Below are positions 1 through 11,744 of a DNA stretch of 64,000 nucleotides, one piece after another. The stretch spans positions 115,842,503 through 115,906,502 of the forward strand of contig NC_073693.1 in NCBI RefSeq assembly GCF_029784155.1, read 5' to 3'. The position numbers were made by a program, and so were the translations under genes. A model generated the notes under the pieces. The model did no database searches and was not told the origin of the DNA. It saw only the letters and a program-made list of their open reading frames with translations. This DNA comes from Uranotaenia lowii. Its lineage: Eukaryota > Arthropoda > Insecta > Diptera > Culicidae. Position 1 is the first letter of the stretch; each line of letters begins with the position of its first letter.

Positions 1-1911
1 AATTTCCATATGTGCAACATATAGCTTCTAACTTCAGCTTTCTCAGGCACTAAGTGAAATTTTTTTCAAGCACTTAATAACTGATTTACAACCTTTTTCC
101 TGAAGCATGTTTTTTCATAAAATTTTTCTTGTACTGTAAATAACTTTAAAGTTATTGATTGTAGATGAAAATTGTCTGAGAAACATATTTGAGTCGAATT
201 ATAAGCTTTTCAAAACTTCAAATTTGATACAAATCGGTTGAGAAACAAGGGAGTTTTAGCGAAAACGGTGTTTGCCGTCATTTGACCGCTCGCGGTATGA
301 ATAGGTATACCACATACGTTATTCGAAAACCGTAACACTTAAAAAAAATTTAAAAACGCAAAAATACTTGCATTTCAAAAACAAAAATAGTCCTGTCGTT
401 AAATTTGCGAAAAAACAATTATATAAGGCGTAATCATCGTTTAAAGTTCAAAAACCGTCATTTGACCGCCTCCGGTACGTTTAGTGTTAAATAAAATAAA
501 AAAAATCTTGAATGAATGTGTGTCTTTGTTTCATTCAATTTGATGGAAATTTAAAAATTTTTTAGCGAAGCTACCTGTTAGTGATTTTTGAGATAGCTTC
601 CAATAAAGAAGATTTTCGGCTTTAATATTTGGGAAACACGTGCGTCATCTATAATGCATACTATTTACCACTCTTTTTTCAAATCAAGGTTATTTTTGAT
701 TACGTTTTCTGTTTCCTGAAGCTTGAGCTTCAAAATAACCCAAAATTTTGAATTTGGTCGAAGTTATAACAAATTGACCTCATTCGGCCCAAAAAGCACA
801 TGTTTTGACTTTTTTTCACTCCACCACAGTTTTTGCGTAAAAGCATGTTTCCAGATCTAACTTAAACAGAGAAGAAATTTTTTGGGACCTTTTGCAGAGC
901 TTTTCAGAGAAAACGATCACATTTGAAGGCAGTCTTCTTTGTATTTTTAACCTCTAATCGTAAGGATAAACTGAGTGTTTTGTAATTCCCACAGAACGTC
1001 AGCGCCCTCAAGTACTGGACATTCAATTTTTCAATTTTTCTCCTTTTTTGTCTCCAGGAAATACAAGCGAGACTTGTGAACAAAAATATTCTGGTTGGGA
1101 ACCTGTCAGATGTCCGCTAAAGAATAGTTCCTCACTATCAGTTCAAATATTTTGCGCACGATTTGATCACCGTAGTTTGTTTATTTTACGGTGGGCAGCT
1201 TTTCTTTCTTGTAGAAATGAAGTCAGGCCTGTTTTCTATTCAACTCAATGAACCAGTCAGAAAAAAATATCTTTTTTTATCACTACTGGATCCTCTAGGA
1301 CTTCTTAAACGATTAACCATGTGAATTTTGGACAAATAGTTTATTTTCAGCTTTTATTTGGTCTCCTAATAGGACTATTCTAAATTTTTCTCGTTTCTGC
1401 CCAAAGAACTTTGTCAATGAACTTCAGTATTGGACGCTATCTTAGAAACCACTCGTCAGATTTTCACTAAATGCACCACTGAAAATCTCATCAATTTTCA
1501 TCCATACATTCAAAAATTATTCACAAATCAAAATGTTGCATTTTTTTCGAATACACTCCTTAGAATCCTAAACTGAATCCAAAATATAAAAACAGCAATA
1601 CAATTTTGAGTTTAATGCATTATGTAACCAGTTTCTTCTATGTGAGTTCAATCTCATACAATACTTAATATTTAGAAATGAATTTCTATCAACAGGTGAG
1701 AAAGTTTTGAAAAACTTTAACATAATTCTGAACTTGGAATAAGTTTTTTAGGCTTTGGCCTCAGTTCTGAGTCAAGATTGTAATTTTTAAATATACTAAC
1801 TGAATCATCTAAATGTGCTTAAGAATTTGAAATTGTGAGTATAAAGTTGGAAACCTCGCTTGTTTTTCCTGGACCTTTATTTAGGGAGTTTCCAGAAAAC
1901 AGCTTTTCTGA
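1..1911. other. non-coding AT-rich DNA with a repeated 15-bp motif
   Basis: No ORF here resembles a protein. A motif reading CCGTCATTTGACCGC, followed shortly by GCGGTA or CCGGTA, occurs at about 273 and again at about 457, both on the plus strand. This suggests two pieces of an old dispersed repeat. If the cadherin exon at 11537-11744 is read correctly, this stretch lies inside or beyond that gene's first coding intron. Confidence 0.5.
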
Positions 1912-2004
1912 ACCTATACTTCGTTGGCTCGAATGGCCTGATATGTTTGTAGATATCACTTACCTTCAAACATATCAGGCCATCAGGGCCAAAGAGGTGT
2001 AGGT
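1912..2004. other. pre-miRNA-like stem-loop (candidate)
   Basis: The sequence 1912-1949 pairs with 1967-2004 around a 17-nt loop. The inner 15 bp (GGCCTGATATGTTTG against its exact complement at 1967-1981) are perfect. The outer 23 positions contain about three mismatches and three G-U pairs, giving a stem of about 38 bp. Pairing stops just beyond both ends. Length, loop size and isolated small bulges suit an animal microRNA precursor. It could equally be a decayed palindromic transposon. I do not recognise the arms as a known insect microRNA, and the transcribed strand cannot be decided. Confidence 0.4.
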
Positions 2005-2073
2005 ATAGGTATAATTTAATCATTTTAAAACAAAAGGTTAAATCCCCTGATTCGTGAATACAAAATACTATAC

Positions 2074-2489
2074 TTACTTACTACTTACTTAATGATCCCG
2101 CGCCGATCCTCCGGTGCATAGGGCCGTGGTAAAAGACCTCCACTGTTGACGATCCGGAGCCAGCGTCTTCACCTGGTCCCAGTCAAGATTCTCGTCGACA
2201 GTTCGGATTTCAGCGGCTAGACTTCGCCGCCACGAATTTCTGGGTCTGCCTCTTCTTCGATGACCTTCTGGATTCCAATCTAGCGCCTCTCTGCAAATCT
2301 CGTTTTCATCTCTTCGCAGCGTGTGCCCAATCCATCTCCACTTACGTTCCCGAATCTCGATTTCTAGCGCCTTTTGATGACACCGGCGATGTAGTTCCTC
2401 ATTCGAGATCCAGTTGCCAGGCCACCAAGCGCGGATGATATTCCGCAGGCAGCGGTTTACAAATACTTGCAGTTTTCGCGTCGTTACCG
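2074..2489 (-). mobile_element. 5'-truncated non-LTR retrotransposon (C-terminal end of polymerase)
   Basis: On the minus strand a frame is open from about 2489 down to a TAA at 2091-2089, about 133 codons without a break. It contains ERKWRWIGHTLRR, DWNPEGHRRRGRPR and DRQQWRSF, the C-terminal domain downstream of reverse transcriptase in RTE-like non-LTR elements of insects. After the stop comes a short GTAA/GTAAGTA tandem tail, as at the 3' end of such elements. The 13-bp sequence CAAAATACTATAC occurs on both sides (2061-2073 and 2490-2502) and is a target-site duplication. The catalytic reverse transcriptase is absent because of 5' truncation at insertion. The intact frame and duplication indicate a fairly recent insertion. 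Confidence 0.88.
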
Positions 2490-2502
2490 CAAAATACTAT
2501 AC

Positions 2503-4801
2503 AACAAATTATTTTCAAGAAACTTACACTGGTTTGAACAATAGATCAGGTTTCCTCAACGAATTGAAATTGGAGCTGGTTGCAATTATCTACACATATA
2601 CACATTAAAACCAGACCAAATCGCGATTCAATGGAAATAATCTTCGAAATGAGCATGACTCTAAATATATAAACAAACCTCAGTTCCTCAACTTTTGCTG
2701 CCAATGTTGGGTAGGTCTGGTTGGTTAGACGACCTTCAACAGCTCAACGAGATCTTAATCTGTAGCGAAAGAAGTTTGACTCAAGATGATGATGATGATG
2801 ATGATGATAATGATTTGAATACAGGCTCCGCCGAGCTTGGTTTGCTGTAAATGTCGGCTGACTCATGTGTGTGGAACGGATTGCAAGATTGAATGACTTA
2901 GGATGGTAAGGTTTCTTGTTAGTTCTCTAAACGATTTAAAAGAGAACTTTGATGCCATAAAATATTCTATAAGATGCTCACCTTTCAAATCGTTTTAGGG
3001 AATTGTATTGCATCGTTGAAGGTTAAAAAATGTGGAAACAAAATAAAACCAAATCTTCCATAACGGTGAGTATTTTCGTCACTTCAATTTGTCGCAAAAC
3101 TTCCATCGCCTGTCCGGAACGAAATGAAGCAAAGCAAACGAATTTTATCGCTATGAGTTAATGGTGATCAAATGATAAAAAAAAATCGACGATATGACTC
3201 AGATGTGGTTGCATCAAGCGCTTTCAGCGCGAAGCTAATCAATTTAATCCGTTGGAGGTAGTTATTTCAATTGAAATAAATAAAATGACTATTACTTGTC
3301 AGAACCATTACTCACAAATAAAAATTTTCCAGGATTTTATAACTAACAACTTACATTCACTTACACTATCAAGCAGAAAGAGCACTATTCTTGACATAAA
3401 CAAGATTCGATCTCATGACTGTTAGTGTAGAAAACTGTAGTTCAAACCACCAAGATAAAGTCGGCTTTACTTTACAGTTAACCAATCCAACCAACTGAAA
3501 ACTTCTTTCGAATAGATAGGGGCTACAACATTGTTTCTACCATACTCTACCCGAAGTTGAGATCGATTTGTTTTGAGCAAACCAAAATCAAACCCACCAA
3601 ACATCGGATGATTGAGATCAGTAATGGATTAATTCTCGCTAATGATCGCTGAAGAAGCGCTCGCGATGCCCACGAGAAGACGAACAGGTAGGTTAGCTAA
3701 ATAACGAGCCAGCCTTAAACGCCCATATCGTGGCTCGTGTTCACAATTTATTATTGTGCTGAATAATGATGCAATGAAACATTTCATGCTAAACTGAGCA
3801 CAATTAACCGGTACAATATGGCTCGACTGCCGGCATGATGAGATTGAGAGACTGGCGAGAGAAGGCGAGAATCAAAACAAATCTCCTCAATAACCTTCCT
3901 CAAAGCACTCGGGAGGCCTTCAAAGATGCAAATCTAATAATATTATTAGGGATACAGCCAGCATATGTATGTTTCCAAATTCAAGCATTAGCGGTTTTTG
4001 TTCGAAATCAAGCTGCATGCAACACTATGTTAGAGACTAGGTGGCAATGAGAGTAATCCGGCCAACACAGGTTTAGCTAGTAGTTACTTTTGAGTAATAG
4101 TGCCGGTTTTTTTTTGTTGGGAAAACGCAACCAGCATGAAAATCACAAGATGGAACCGGTTTCAAATGCTAAATCAAGATTGTATTTACACCTTAACCGT
4201 TTAGGCATGCTTCGGAAGGCAGATGAGTTGTTTCGTGGTTTTAGGAAAATAATCACTCGGATGCCTAATTTTATAAATTGTCGTTTTTTTCAGGGAATTA
4301 GATTCAAAATGTTATATAGACATGAGACATTTATTTTTAATTGTGGTAACATTCATAATTTTCAAGAATTTGCACATTTTTTCAATAAATTAAAATTTTT
4401 AACGTTGAAAGGCCATTTTAATCAATTTGTATAGATTTTGGCCTCAGATAATCCAAAGAGTTTGGCCGATCTCTTCTTATTCTATTCTGGAGTAATAAGT
4501 TTCGTACAATTTTTATACGATGAAGTTTATTTTTTTAGAACATTTTTTTATTTGCTTGCGTTTACATTACACGTCATCCGTCTTAGTTTTATGAGATTAA
4601 ACTTGGCTCTACTTGATATTTCTTATCAATTCAATGGTTATTCAATTATAGTGAGGTCTTGAAAAATTTCATAGACATATTCGAACAATATGTTAATTAA
4701 CAAGGAAATTTGCCTTTTTCGTTGATAATTCGACAGATCTGATGAAAATGTTCACTTTGAAAGCATGTTATTCTGAAAGGATTCTTGTTCTTCAAGATCA
4801 G
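2503..4801. other. non-coding stretch, partly higher complexity, with a TGA microsatellite
   Basis: A (GAT)n run lies at about 2786-2812. Between about 2880 and 4080 the base composition is less AT-extreme and I see no transposon ends. This could be conserved intronic or regulatory sequence of the cadherin gene, but nothing proves it. ORFs at 3835-4662 have biased, AT-driven composition and no recognisable domain. Confidence 0.4.
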
Positions 4802-6622
4802 TACCGTAAAACGGGATAACATTGACCACCGGGGTAACTTCGATCAACATGAAATTTCATAGTCATCAACAACTAAGTCTTAAGTTAAAATATCTCAAAA
4901 CTTTTGTCTACGTTTAAAAACCTATAAGTTGAGTTTCAAATAGGGAAAATGGCATGTTTTTCAAATTTCAAATGTAAGTAAAAATGTTATTTCAAAATCA
5001 TGAGCTTGCAAATAATCACCCTTCCTGATGAAATAAAAGCGTTCAGAAGCAGCAGGTTGATTTATGTGAGAGTTCCTTAGTAAATGTACAGTTTTGGTGT
5101 AGTTTTTGTTGTATTTTGAAGTAAATTTTTGATACTTAAAAAATAGGGACATTTTCCAAGAGTAAGCCAGTCTACGACAAAAGGTTAAAAACACTATAAA
5201 ATGGTGAAGTTTGAAGGAAAAAAATAATGGGGAAAATGCAAGAGCTAAGGGAATTGAATGAAGGCAAAATTTCATTGTTTGTAGTTAATATTTTATAAAT
5301 AAAATTAAGCCCCTTTATTTATGCAGCATCATCTCTCGATTTTAATTTTTGTTAGGCCTTAACTCATTAAGGACAGTGACGTTGTTTTTTTTACCGCGAA
5401 GAAATCTAAACCAAGAAACACAGAAATTCAGTATTGCATATTTCAGAAACTACTGGACCAAAAGTTACAAGATTAGTAGAAGAATGAGGATATTTGATCC
5501 ATGGGGATACTTGATTCCTTAGCTATATCTCCAAACTGGAATGTCGTACAAAAATCAAATGTTCTAGAAAAATATGCCAAATGGAATAAAACAGCAATGG
5601 TTGAAGCTCAAAAACTTTTAATAAAATAAGTTTTTGGGTTATTAAACTTTGTTTGAAAAATTTCATAAAATGTGACTTGAAGATCTTTTTTCATCATTTT
5701 AAAATGATCCTATCATGGAAATATTATAACAAAAATATTTATTCCAATACATCAATCTTTCGAGTGTAAAATGAACTTCAAAATACAATATTTTCAAAGC
5801 GATGGAAAACTCCCAACTTCAGAAAAAGTTTTCTAAAATGTTGATTTTGGGTACAATTGATCCCCAATATATGGGAACAAATGATCCCGGTATATTCTTC
5901 TTCTCAATGAATCGTGGTTATTGCTGATTACGAGATTACTAATATTCATCCAATAGCTAATATTCATCCATCAATTATCTGAAGAAAAGGTCTTAAATAA
6001 TTGATTTTCTCTTGTTTATAAAAATTGCGCCCGTAAGTATGCAATGTCATAAGGGTTGAGAATAAGCTATAGAATTTTTTTTTCTGACAATTATAGATTG
6101 TGAAATGAGAACAAACATGACCAAAATAGTCAATTAACATTCTATCTTGGGGTTTTGTTTGATTTTTTTAGATGGATTAGGGCTTCCTGAATAAAGGATC
6201 AAGTCTCCCCTAACTTCAAAAATATCGCAATTTTTTTATTCCCACGAAAATGCTTCTAGTTCATCTACGGGTTCAAGTATCGTTCTAATTTTAGGAGCAT
6301 AGAAACTTGAAGTTACACGCTGTCAGAAAATGTAAAAGAGTGCGAGTTTCATGATTAATTTTGTATCATTTGAGTTTGTTCCGAACTGCCTCAGCAATGA
6401 ATAAACTAGCATTTGTGAATATTATGAAGGTGTTAATCTAAATAAAGACAAAATCGATTTTCAAATAAAATGTTAAGTCGTCTTACTAATTTCTGCAACC
6501 ATGTTTTACGTTCATAGCAGTCCAGTACTGGTTTTAAAAAAATGGAACATGCCACATTCCCTTTAACAGAGAATAATAAAAAAATATTGATAAAAGTGAT
6601 CAATCTTATCCCGGATTACGGT
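4802..6622. mobile_element. non-autonomous TIR DNA element, family A, copy 1
   Basis: The left end TACCGTAAAACGGGATAAC and the right end ATCCCGGATTACGGTT form imperfect inverted termini matching those at 15197-17365 and 20121-21068. The left third (AAGTTGAGTTTCAAATAGG, GCAGCATCAT) and the middle (GGGGATACTTGATTCCTT, ACACGCTGTCAGAAAATG) align with copy 2, but the right third differs, so this is an older subfamily or a chimera. There is no transposase ORF. Confidence 0.6.
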
Positions 6623-6753
6623 TCTTAAACAGTTGAATTTTCGAGCATTTTAGCTCCTTATTACGATAAAGTAATCAAAAACATATTTTTTAGCGAAACC
6701 AATTTTTTAATGTCATTTATTGATGTTAATTGTTCTACATAAGAATTATGTAT

Positions 6754-7010
6754 GGTAAACTGCCGTTGGACGCATGAATTTCACATGTGACATTTAGATA
6801 CGTACTTTACGTAAGATACGTACATTTCCGAAATTTTTCATCTAGGCTCATAGTATAGGACTATACTTGAGTGATCTACGGCAATGAAAACACAGAAAAT
6901 TTGAGAAACTGTGCGATAAAACCAATATTTATTTGTAAAACTTTGATCGCGTTTTTCTCGTTTTGCCTTTTTGTAACATGTGACAGTTATGCTTCCAAAG
7001 GCAGTTAACC
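6754..7010. mobile_element. short TIR element (MITE), about 257 bp
   Basis: The left end GGTAAACTGCCGTTGGACGC and the right end (complement of GGTTAACTGCCTTTGGAAGC) are imperfect inverted repeats. The similarity continues to TCACATGTGACA on the left and TCACATGTTACA on the right, about 40 bp in all. There is no ORF. The superfamily is undetermined. Confidence 0.65.
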
Positions 7011-8458
7011 AGTAATCAATAACTTTCAGATAGATCTTCTAAAAGCTGAGTTTTCTTTTTAAATTTTTACGAGATTCATGTATTCAGATTGATGTACAAA
7101 AATTTTTGATGTTTTTCACATCTTTCACTTACACTTTTCGCTTATACATTCCAATCTGTTTCTTACCTGTTTTTTTGTCGTGTTGAACATCTTTGGATGG
7201 CTTAGATTACTAAATAAAAAAGCTTTTGAAATCAATATGTTGAAATACACACGATTTCAGCTTTTAAATAAAAAAAACTGATATAACCGACTTTTCTGAA
7301 AAATACAGAAAAGTTAAATACATAATTTAGTTTTACCGATTGACAATGTTTTGAGATCTAGACATGGAAAAATTTTCTTTATTTTTTTTGTACATCGAAA
7401 ATGTAGAAAAGATTCTTCTTCTGCCATTCATTTCAAAGAAGAAAAGTAGAACATTGGAAACCTTAGACTTTTAGACAGAGGACATTTCACAGAAACTATT
7501 CACGTATAAAAATATGTGAATGTCACAAACTATAAAGAGTTACTTCAGATAAATGCCATGAGTTTACACAAGTCGTATACTTATGTCCATCAGAGAAGGT
7601 AAAAACGCAGAAAACAGACGTACAAGTTCGGACAAGAAATATTCAAAAAAGTATGTAAAATTCTAAATGCTGACATCCATAAAATACGTTGAAAATTAAC
7701 TTGAAACAGTGCCATCTATTTCGCTGTTCGAAGTGCCTGGTTATCGAAAAGGCGTTATCGTATACGAACTCATTAATAATTAAACTTATGCCGCTCTACA
7801 ACAGACGGGTTCAGTTCATTGCTATATCAATGCAATAAGAGCTACTTTTGACTGGACAGAACTTCACTTCCTTTATTTAATTCGGTTTTTTACCTTATTG
7901 ACTTTTCCGGTGTGTGAATTTTTTTTTTTTTAATTTACGTAACGTTTCGGGTTATTTTTCCTCACCCATCATCAGATGTCCCCCAGAGTAACCCGAAAAT
8001 TTAAGTAAATTTAAAAAGATGTTTCATTCACCGAAAATATTCAATAAGTGAAAACCGTATAAAAAGTACCCGTGATAAACTTTTATTCATTTCTTTACTG
8101 TTGCATTTACAATAAGTTTTTTGCACTTTTTGAACAGTTATCGTCAGAGGACGAATCGGCTATATCCGGTCAATTAGGAATATTCGATGACGATCAGTTT
8201 TACCAATCTAAACTGATTCTGGTCATCTCAGAGCGGATTACATTCAAATATCACTTTTGCATTCCATTGTCCAAAATGCACTTCTAACTTGAAGGGAATA
8301 GCGATAAAGATATTTTTCCATTATGCAACCGGACGAAAGTGTTACGAAACTTTAACACCATTTTTTTCGAAACATGCCAAACAGTTGATACGACCTGTTC
8401 AAAACTGACCAAAATTTTGTTTTTTTCTCAGTTGGGTTTTGGCTGTTCTTTCTGGTGT
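7011..8458. other. non-coding, no recognised gene
   Basis: AT-rich sequence. A short inverted pair (CGTTTCGGGTTA near 7944 and TAACCCGAAAATTTAAG near 7988) suggests a small decayed hairpin element. No protein similarity is recognised in either strand. Confidence 0.4.
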
Positions 8459-8466
8459 GTTTGGAG

Positions 8467-9028
8467 CAGGCTTGTAAGTGGTCACCATCGTTTGAATTTT
8501 TCCGGAGACAACCACCACACATCGTTCGTGACAATCGTGGAGAGCGCAATCGTTTGATCGGAGAGCAAAAAAATGTCAAACGAAATTTTGATCTTTTTTG
8601 TGGTTAGTCGTTTTACTGTCATCCCTCTTGCGTAGATAATCGAGATAATCATTCCACATTGTTCGACCAATACATCCAAACATCACCCGGCGCTGCAGAG
8701 TGACGAATTTTTTTTTTCAACAGGAGGGAGTGAATAGAAAAGATTGCATTTGCTTATTGAGTCTGTAAGTTCTGCTGCGTGAAAGAGATAGGCGATGTCG
8801 TAAACTGTCGGGAATGATGGTCGTTTGACCATCAAATTATCCCTCTCGTGTACCAAGGCACGAAATTTTGTTCGAAAATCACACAAAGAAGAATGAATGT
8901 CGTTTCGTTTGATGGTAGTCGACTGTTCGGCAAGTTTTCGGTCGCATTCGTTTGATGGCACGAACAATGATACTGATAAAAGCAGGCTGTGCGACTGTCA
9001 GAGAAAATGTCGATGGTTTACAAGTCTG
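8467..9028 (+). mobile_element. non-autonomous hAT element, copy 1 (562 bp)
   Basis: The ends are CAGGCTTGTAA and TTACAAGTCTG-type inverted termini, starting CAG as in hAT elements. They are flanked by a perfect 8-bp duplication GTTTGGAG (8459-8466 and 9029-9036) that fits the hAT target preference nTnnnnAn. The body matches the copy at 60763-61314 over nearly its whole length. ORFs on both strands here are chance frames. There is no transposase, so mobility would depend on a hAT transposase elsewhere. Confidence 0.85.
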
Positions 9029-9036
9029 GTTTGGAG

Positions 9037-9696
9037 ACATCTGGTTGCCCAGCCGAAAAAAAATTGGTTCAAAACGATTGTTGGAAATTTTACACAAGTT
9101 TCTTGGGCTAGCTTGTACGTCTGTTCTCTGTGGTAAAAAAAAAATAAAAACGAGGCCCTCAGAGCCAAAATGGAGTCCTTCGGGCGTCGTGTCGCCTCAG
9201 CGTTGCGTTGACATTTCATTTTGTGGGTACCATTTTCCGTTTGAGCCACCATAATACCAGAATTTCCATAATTATAATTTTTTACCAATATAAAATTTAG
9301 GTATCTTACTTTGAATTAGAAAAGTATGATAAGATTGGTAATATTGATTGAATTTTCCCAACAAAAATGTAAAAAAATGTGCTATTTATTATAAATTTTC
9401 ATTGAAACTTAAAGAAAAAGCATAACATTAAAATTTGAACTAACTAATTGTTGCTCATCATTATGTTAAAAAAATTTACATTTAAAAAATAAATTTTACC
9501 AACATTTTTTTTATAATTGAGGAGAAAAAAGAACGATAATTTGATTTTTTGGTTCTATTTAGTTCAAACTTTGACTAAAAGAAGAAACAGTTAAAACCCT
9601 GCTGACGCGATAGAATTAAGAAAACTTTCAAAACCATATAGCGTTGACGCTCGAGAACGTTTATGTTTAGAACAAGTTTCGCGTTTTAGTACAACC
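9037..9696. other. non-coding spacer
   Basis: It holds a less AT-rich patch (about 9150-9250) next to the hAT insertion. No splice-supported ORF or family similarity is recognised. The rest is simple AT-rich sequence. Confidence 0.35.
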
Positions 9697-10579
9697 CAAG
9701 TAACCATAAGCACTAAAAACTAGCACCAATTCTGTTCTAACGTCAGCTATAGAGCTCGATTCTGTGCATCTTATTAGCCCTGTGAGTCAGGTTTGACGAA
9801 ATTAACTGCGGCTTTAGTGCAGAAACTGGTATATCCCTATAAAACCACTTGCTATGCTAAGTTGATGCTATAGCGTTGGCGGGCAAAATACTGGGAAAAT
9901 GAAAATGGCGTTCAAATGAGATACAAACATGCGGGAAAAAAATTTCGATTTTTGTTTGGCTCCATTTTTCAGCCATGATTATTAATTTGGTTCATGTTGA
10001 TATTCGCTTAATCGCTTATGCATATTAAGGGGATCGCTGGGGTTGAATTTCTACATATTTTTTTTTAATTTTTCGGGTGAAGATGATCTGGAATTGAACT
10101 CATAACATCCATGGATCGGACATTTTTCAGTAACTCTGCTAGTGGATCTATCAGGTCCGCGTTAAATCTTTGAAAAAAGCCCTATTTGAATCAAATTTCT
10201 GGCATCTGATGTCCTAAATTTGCATTAATTCAGCATCAATCAATGCTAATATGCATTGGCCTAATGCCACTGTAGTTGTACTTACAAAGTTCTAAAAAGC
10301 ATTAAAGCAAGCTTAAGTAATGCCATTTTAATGCTTAGAAAACATAGCATTTGTCATTCTGATTTAGAGCTATGTTGCATTTCAAAAGCATTTTGCAAAG
10401 CTGATAAAATGCTGGTTGCATTTTAAAAGAGTGGTATAATTTTAATATGATGCAGCATAGCAATCGAAGGGTTGTTGTAATGCAAAATTGCACTTGATGT
10501 GCTGATATAGTGAAATTTAGGACTTGAATGCTGGTATAAAGCAATAAAAATGCAAATCCTTAGTGCTTATGGTTACTTG
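9697..10579. mobile_element. TIR element with CAAGTAACC termini (883 bp)
   Basis: A 20-bp terminal inverted repeat, CAAGTAACCATAAGCACTAA, is perfect at both ends (9697-9716 and 10560-10579). The interior is non-coding and rich in AATGC/GCATT-type motifs. The first eight bases match the ends of the large foldback element at 49572-52520, suggesting a shared transposase. No clear target duplication was found. Confidence 0.78.
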
Positions 10580-11489
10580 ACGCGACGCATCATTGTGGTG
10601 GCTTAAACGTAAAATAGCATCCCCAAAATGAAATGTAAACGCGACGCGACGCACGACGGGCTATTGTGCGGCATCCCTAAAGTGTTAAATGAGCCTAAAT
10701 TAAAAACTTTACATATCTCTAGTGTACTTTAATTGATCTTCGGTTTTCTTTTTAAACCCTCTTGGTTTTACAGTTGATTCATAAAGGTTTTGAAGAAGTT
10801 TAGAACAAAGTCTCATTTCGAAATTTTATAGTGACCTTGTAGATTTTTTTAGAACCAGAATTGTTGACGAAGAAAAGATTTTCCACGGAGGAGCATTGAT
10901 ACCAATATTCTAAGGTCTCGAACAAATATTACTCAGATCATCTGAGTCAGATGTAAAGAGTCCTGTGCAATTTTCGTTTTAAACCGAGATGACAGCTTTA
11001 ATTTCAATTCTCCCAATTTTAAAAGATTTTAATCACCGTTTTGAATATGATTTTTTATCTGTTCTAGATTGATTCCACCACGTAATAATGCCTATTCATG
11101 GCGCGCTGTTGAAAACATGAAAAAATATTATTTTTATCCGACGATTTAACGGAGAACATTATATAATTCGCATTGAATAATTTCAACTAAATGAAAATTT
11201 TAGATTTTTTTGTTAATCTAACTTGGAAAAAAATCTTTTCTAGATGTCGATTGTTTATTCAACATTTTACTCGTCGTATTCCTAATAAGCAGGGTAAGCT
11301 TTTTTCCCGTATAAAATGAACTCTAATAGAATAAATTGTTAATTTCGAGATGATATTAAATATAACGACTTGTAAATGCCTTCCAATCCCAGACACACCA
11401 ATGCACTCATATCCTTTCCAAAAAGGCATGGTTGAAAACAAAAGTGAGCAAACCAGAAGGAGCGAACAGAACAGGTGAATCAACTTGCA
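10580..11489. other. non-coding spacer
   Basis: Short CG-rich clusters (GACGCGACGC twice, near 10579 and 10640) flank AT-rich DNA. No gene or complete element is recognised. It should be intronic to the cadherin gene. Confidence 0.35.
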
Positions 11490-11536
11490 TCATATAAGGT
11501 TTCTTGCTTCTTCTTCCTCCCTCTTTCCACTTTTAC

Positions 11537-11744
11537 CTCTTAGCTGAAACACCACACTGCCGACCGGAGTGTTTTCCGGTAGACTGAACCGAGACATATC
11601 TCCGGTCCCGGGAATGAAGTGCGGCATTCGATTCATGATCTGGGCTGCAACCGGTTCTGGCAGCACTACTAGAATTTGAATTGCTATGGCCAACGCAATG
11701 GCCACCAGCCTGCTTCCCGCTAGATCCGCTTTTATTTTCGCCAT
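11537..11744 (-). CDS. first coding exon of a cadherin (Cadherin-87A-like), partial gene
   Basis: The exon starts at ATG 11744 and codes 69 residues plus one base. Residues 1 to about 35 form a signal peptide: basic start MAKIK, a hydrophobic run LVAIALAIAIQILVVL, then PVAA before Q. The mature part begins QIMNRMPHFIPGTGDMSRF and continues SLPENTPVGSVVFQLRG, the typical opening of a cadherin repeat (P-x-F near the start, then the S-x-x-E-[ND]-x-P-x-G strand). The frame ends at AGAG|GTAAAA (donor GT at 11536-11535), leaving a phase-1 junction within a Gly codon. Cadherins are single-pass, calcium-dependent adhesion proteins of the cell surface. Remaining repeats, membrane segment and tail are not in the window. 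The cadherin call is firm; Cadherin-87A is my best guess from the N-terminal motif. Confidence 0.8.

Noticed and set aside
8897..9288. Several ORFs of 72-100 codons at the hAT element
   Set aside because: The frames are not conserved in the second hAT copy at 60763-61314, and the element is defined by its ends and duplications.
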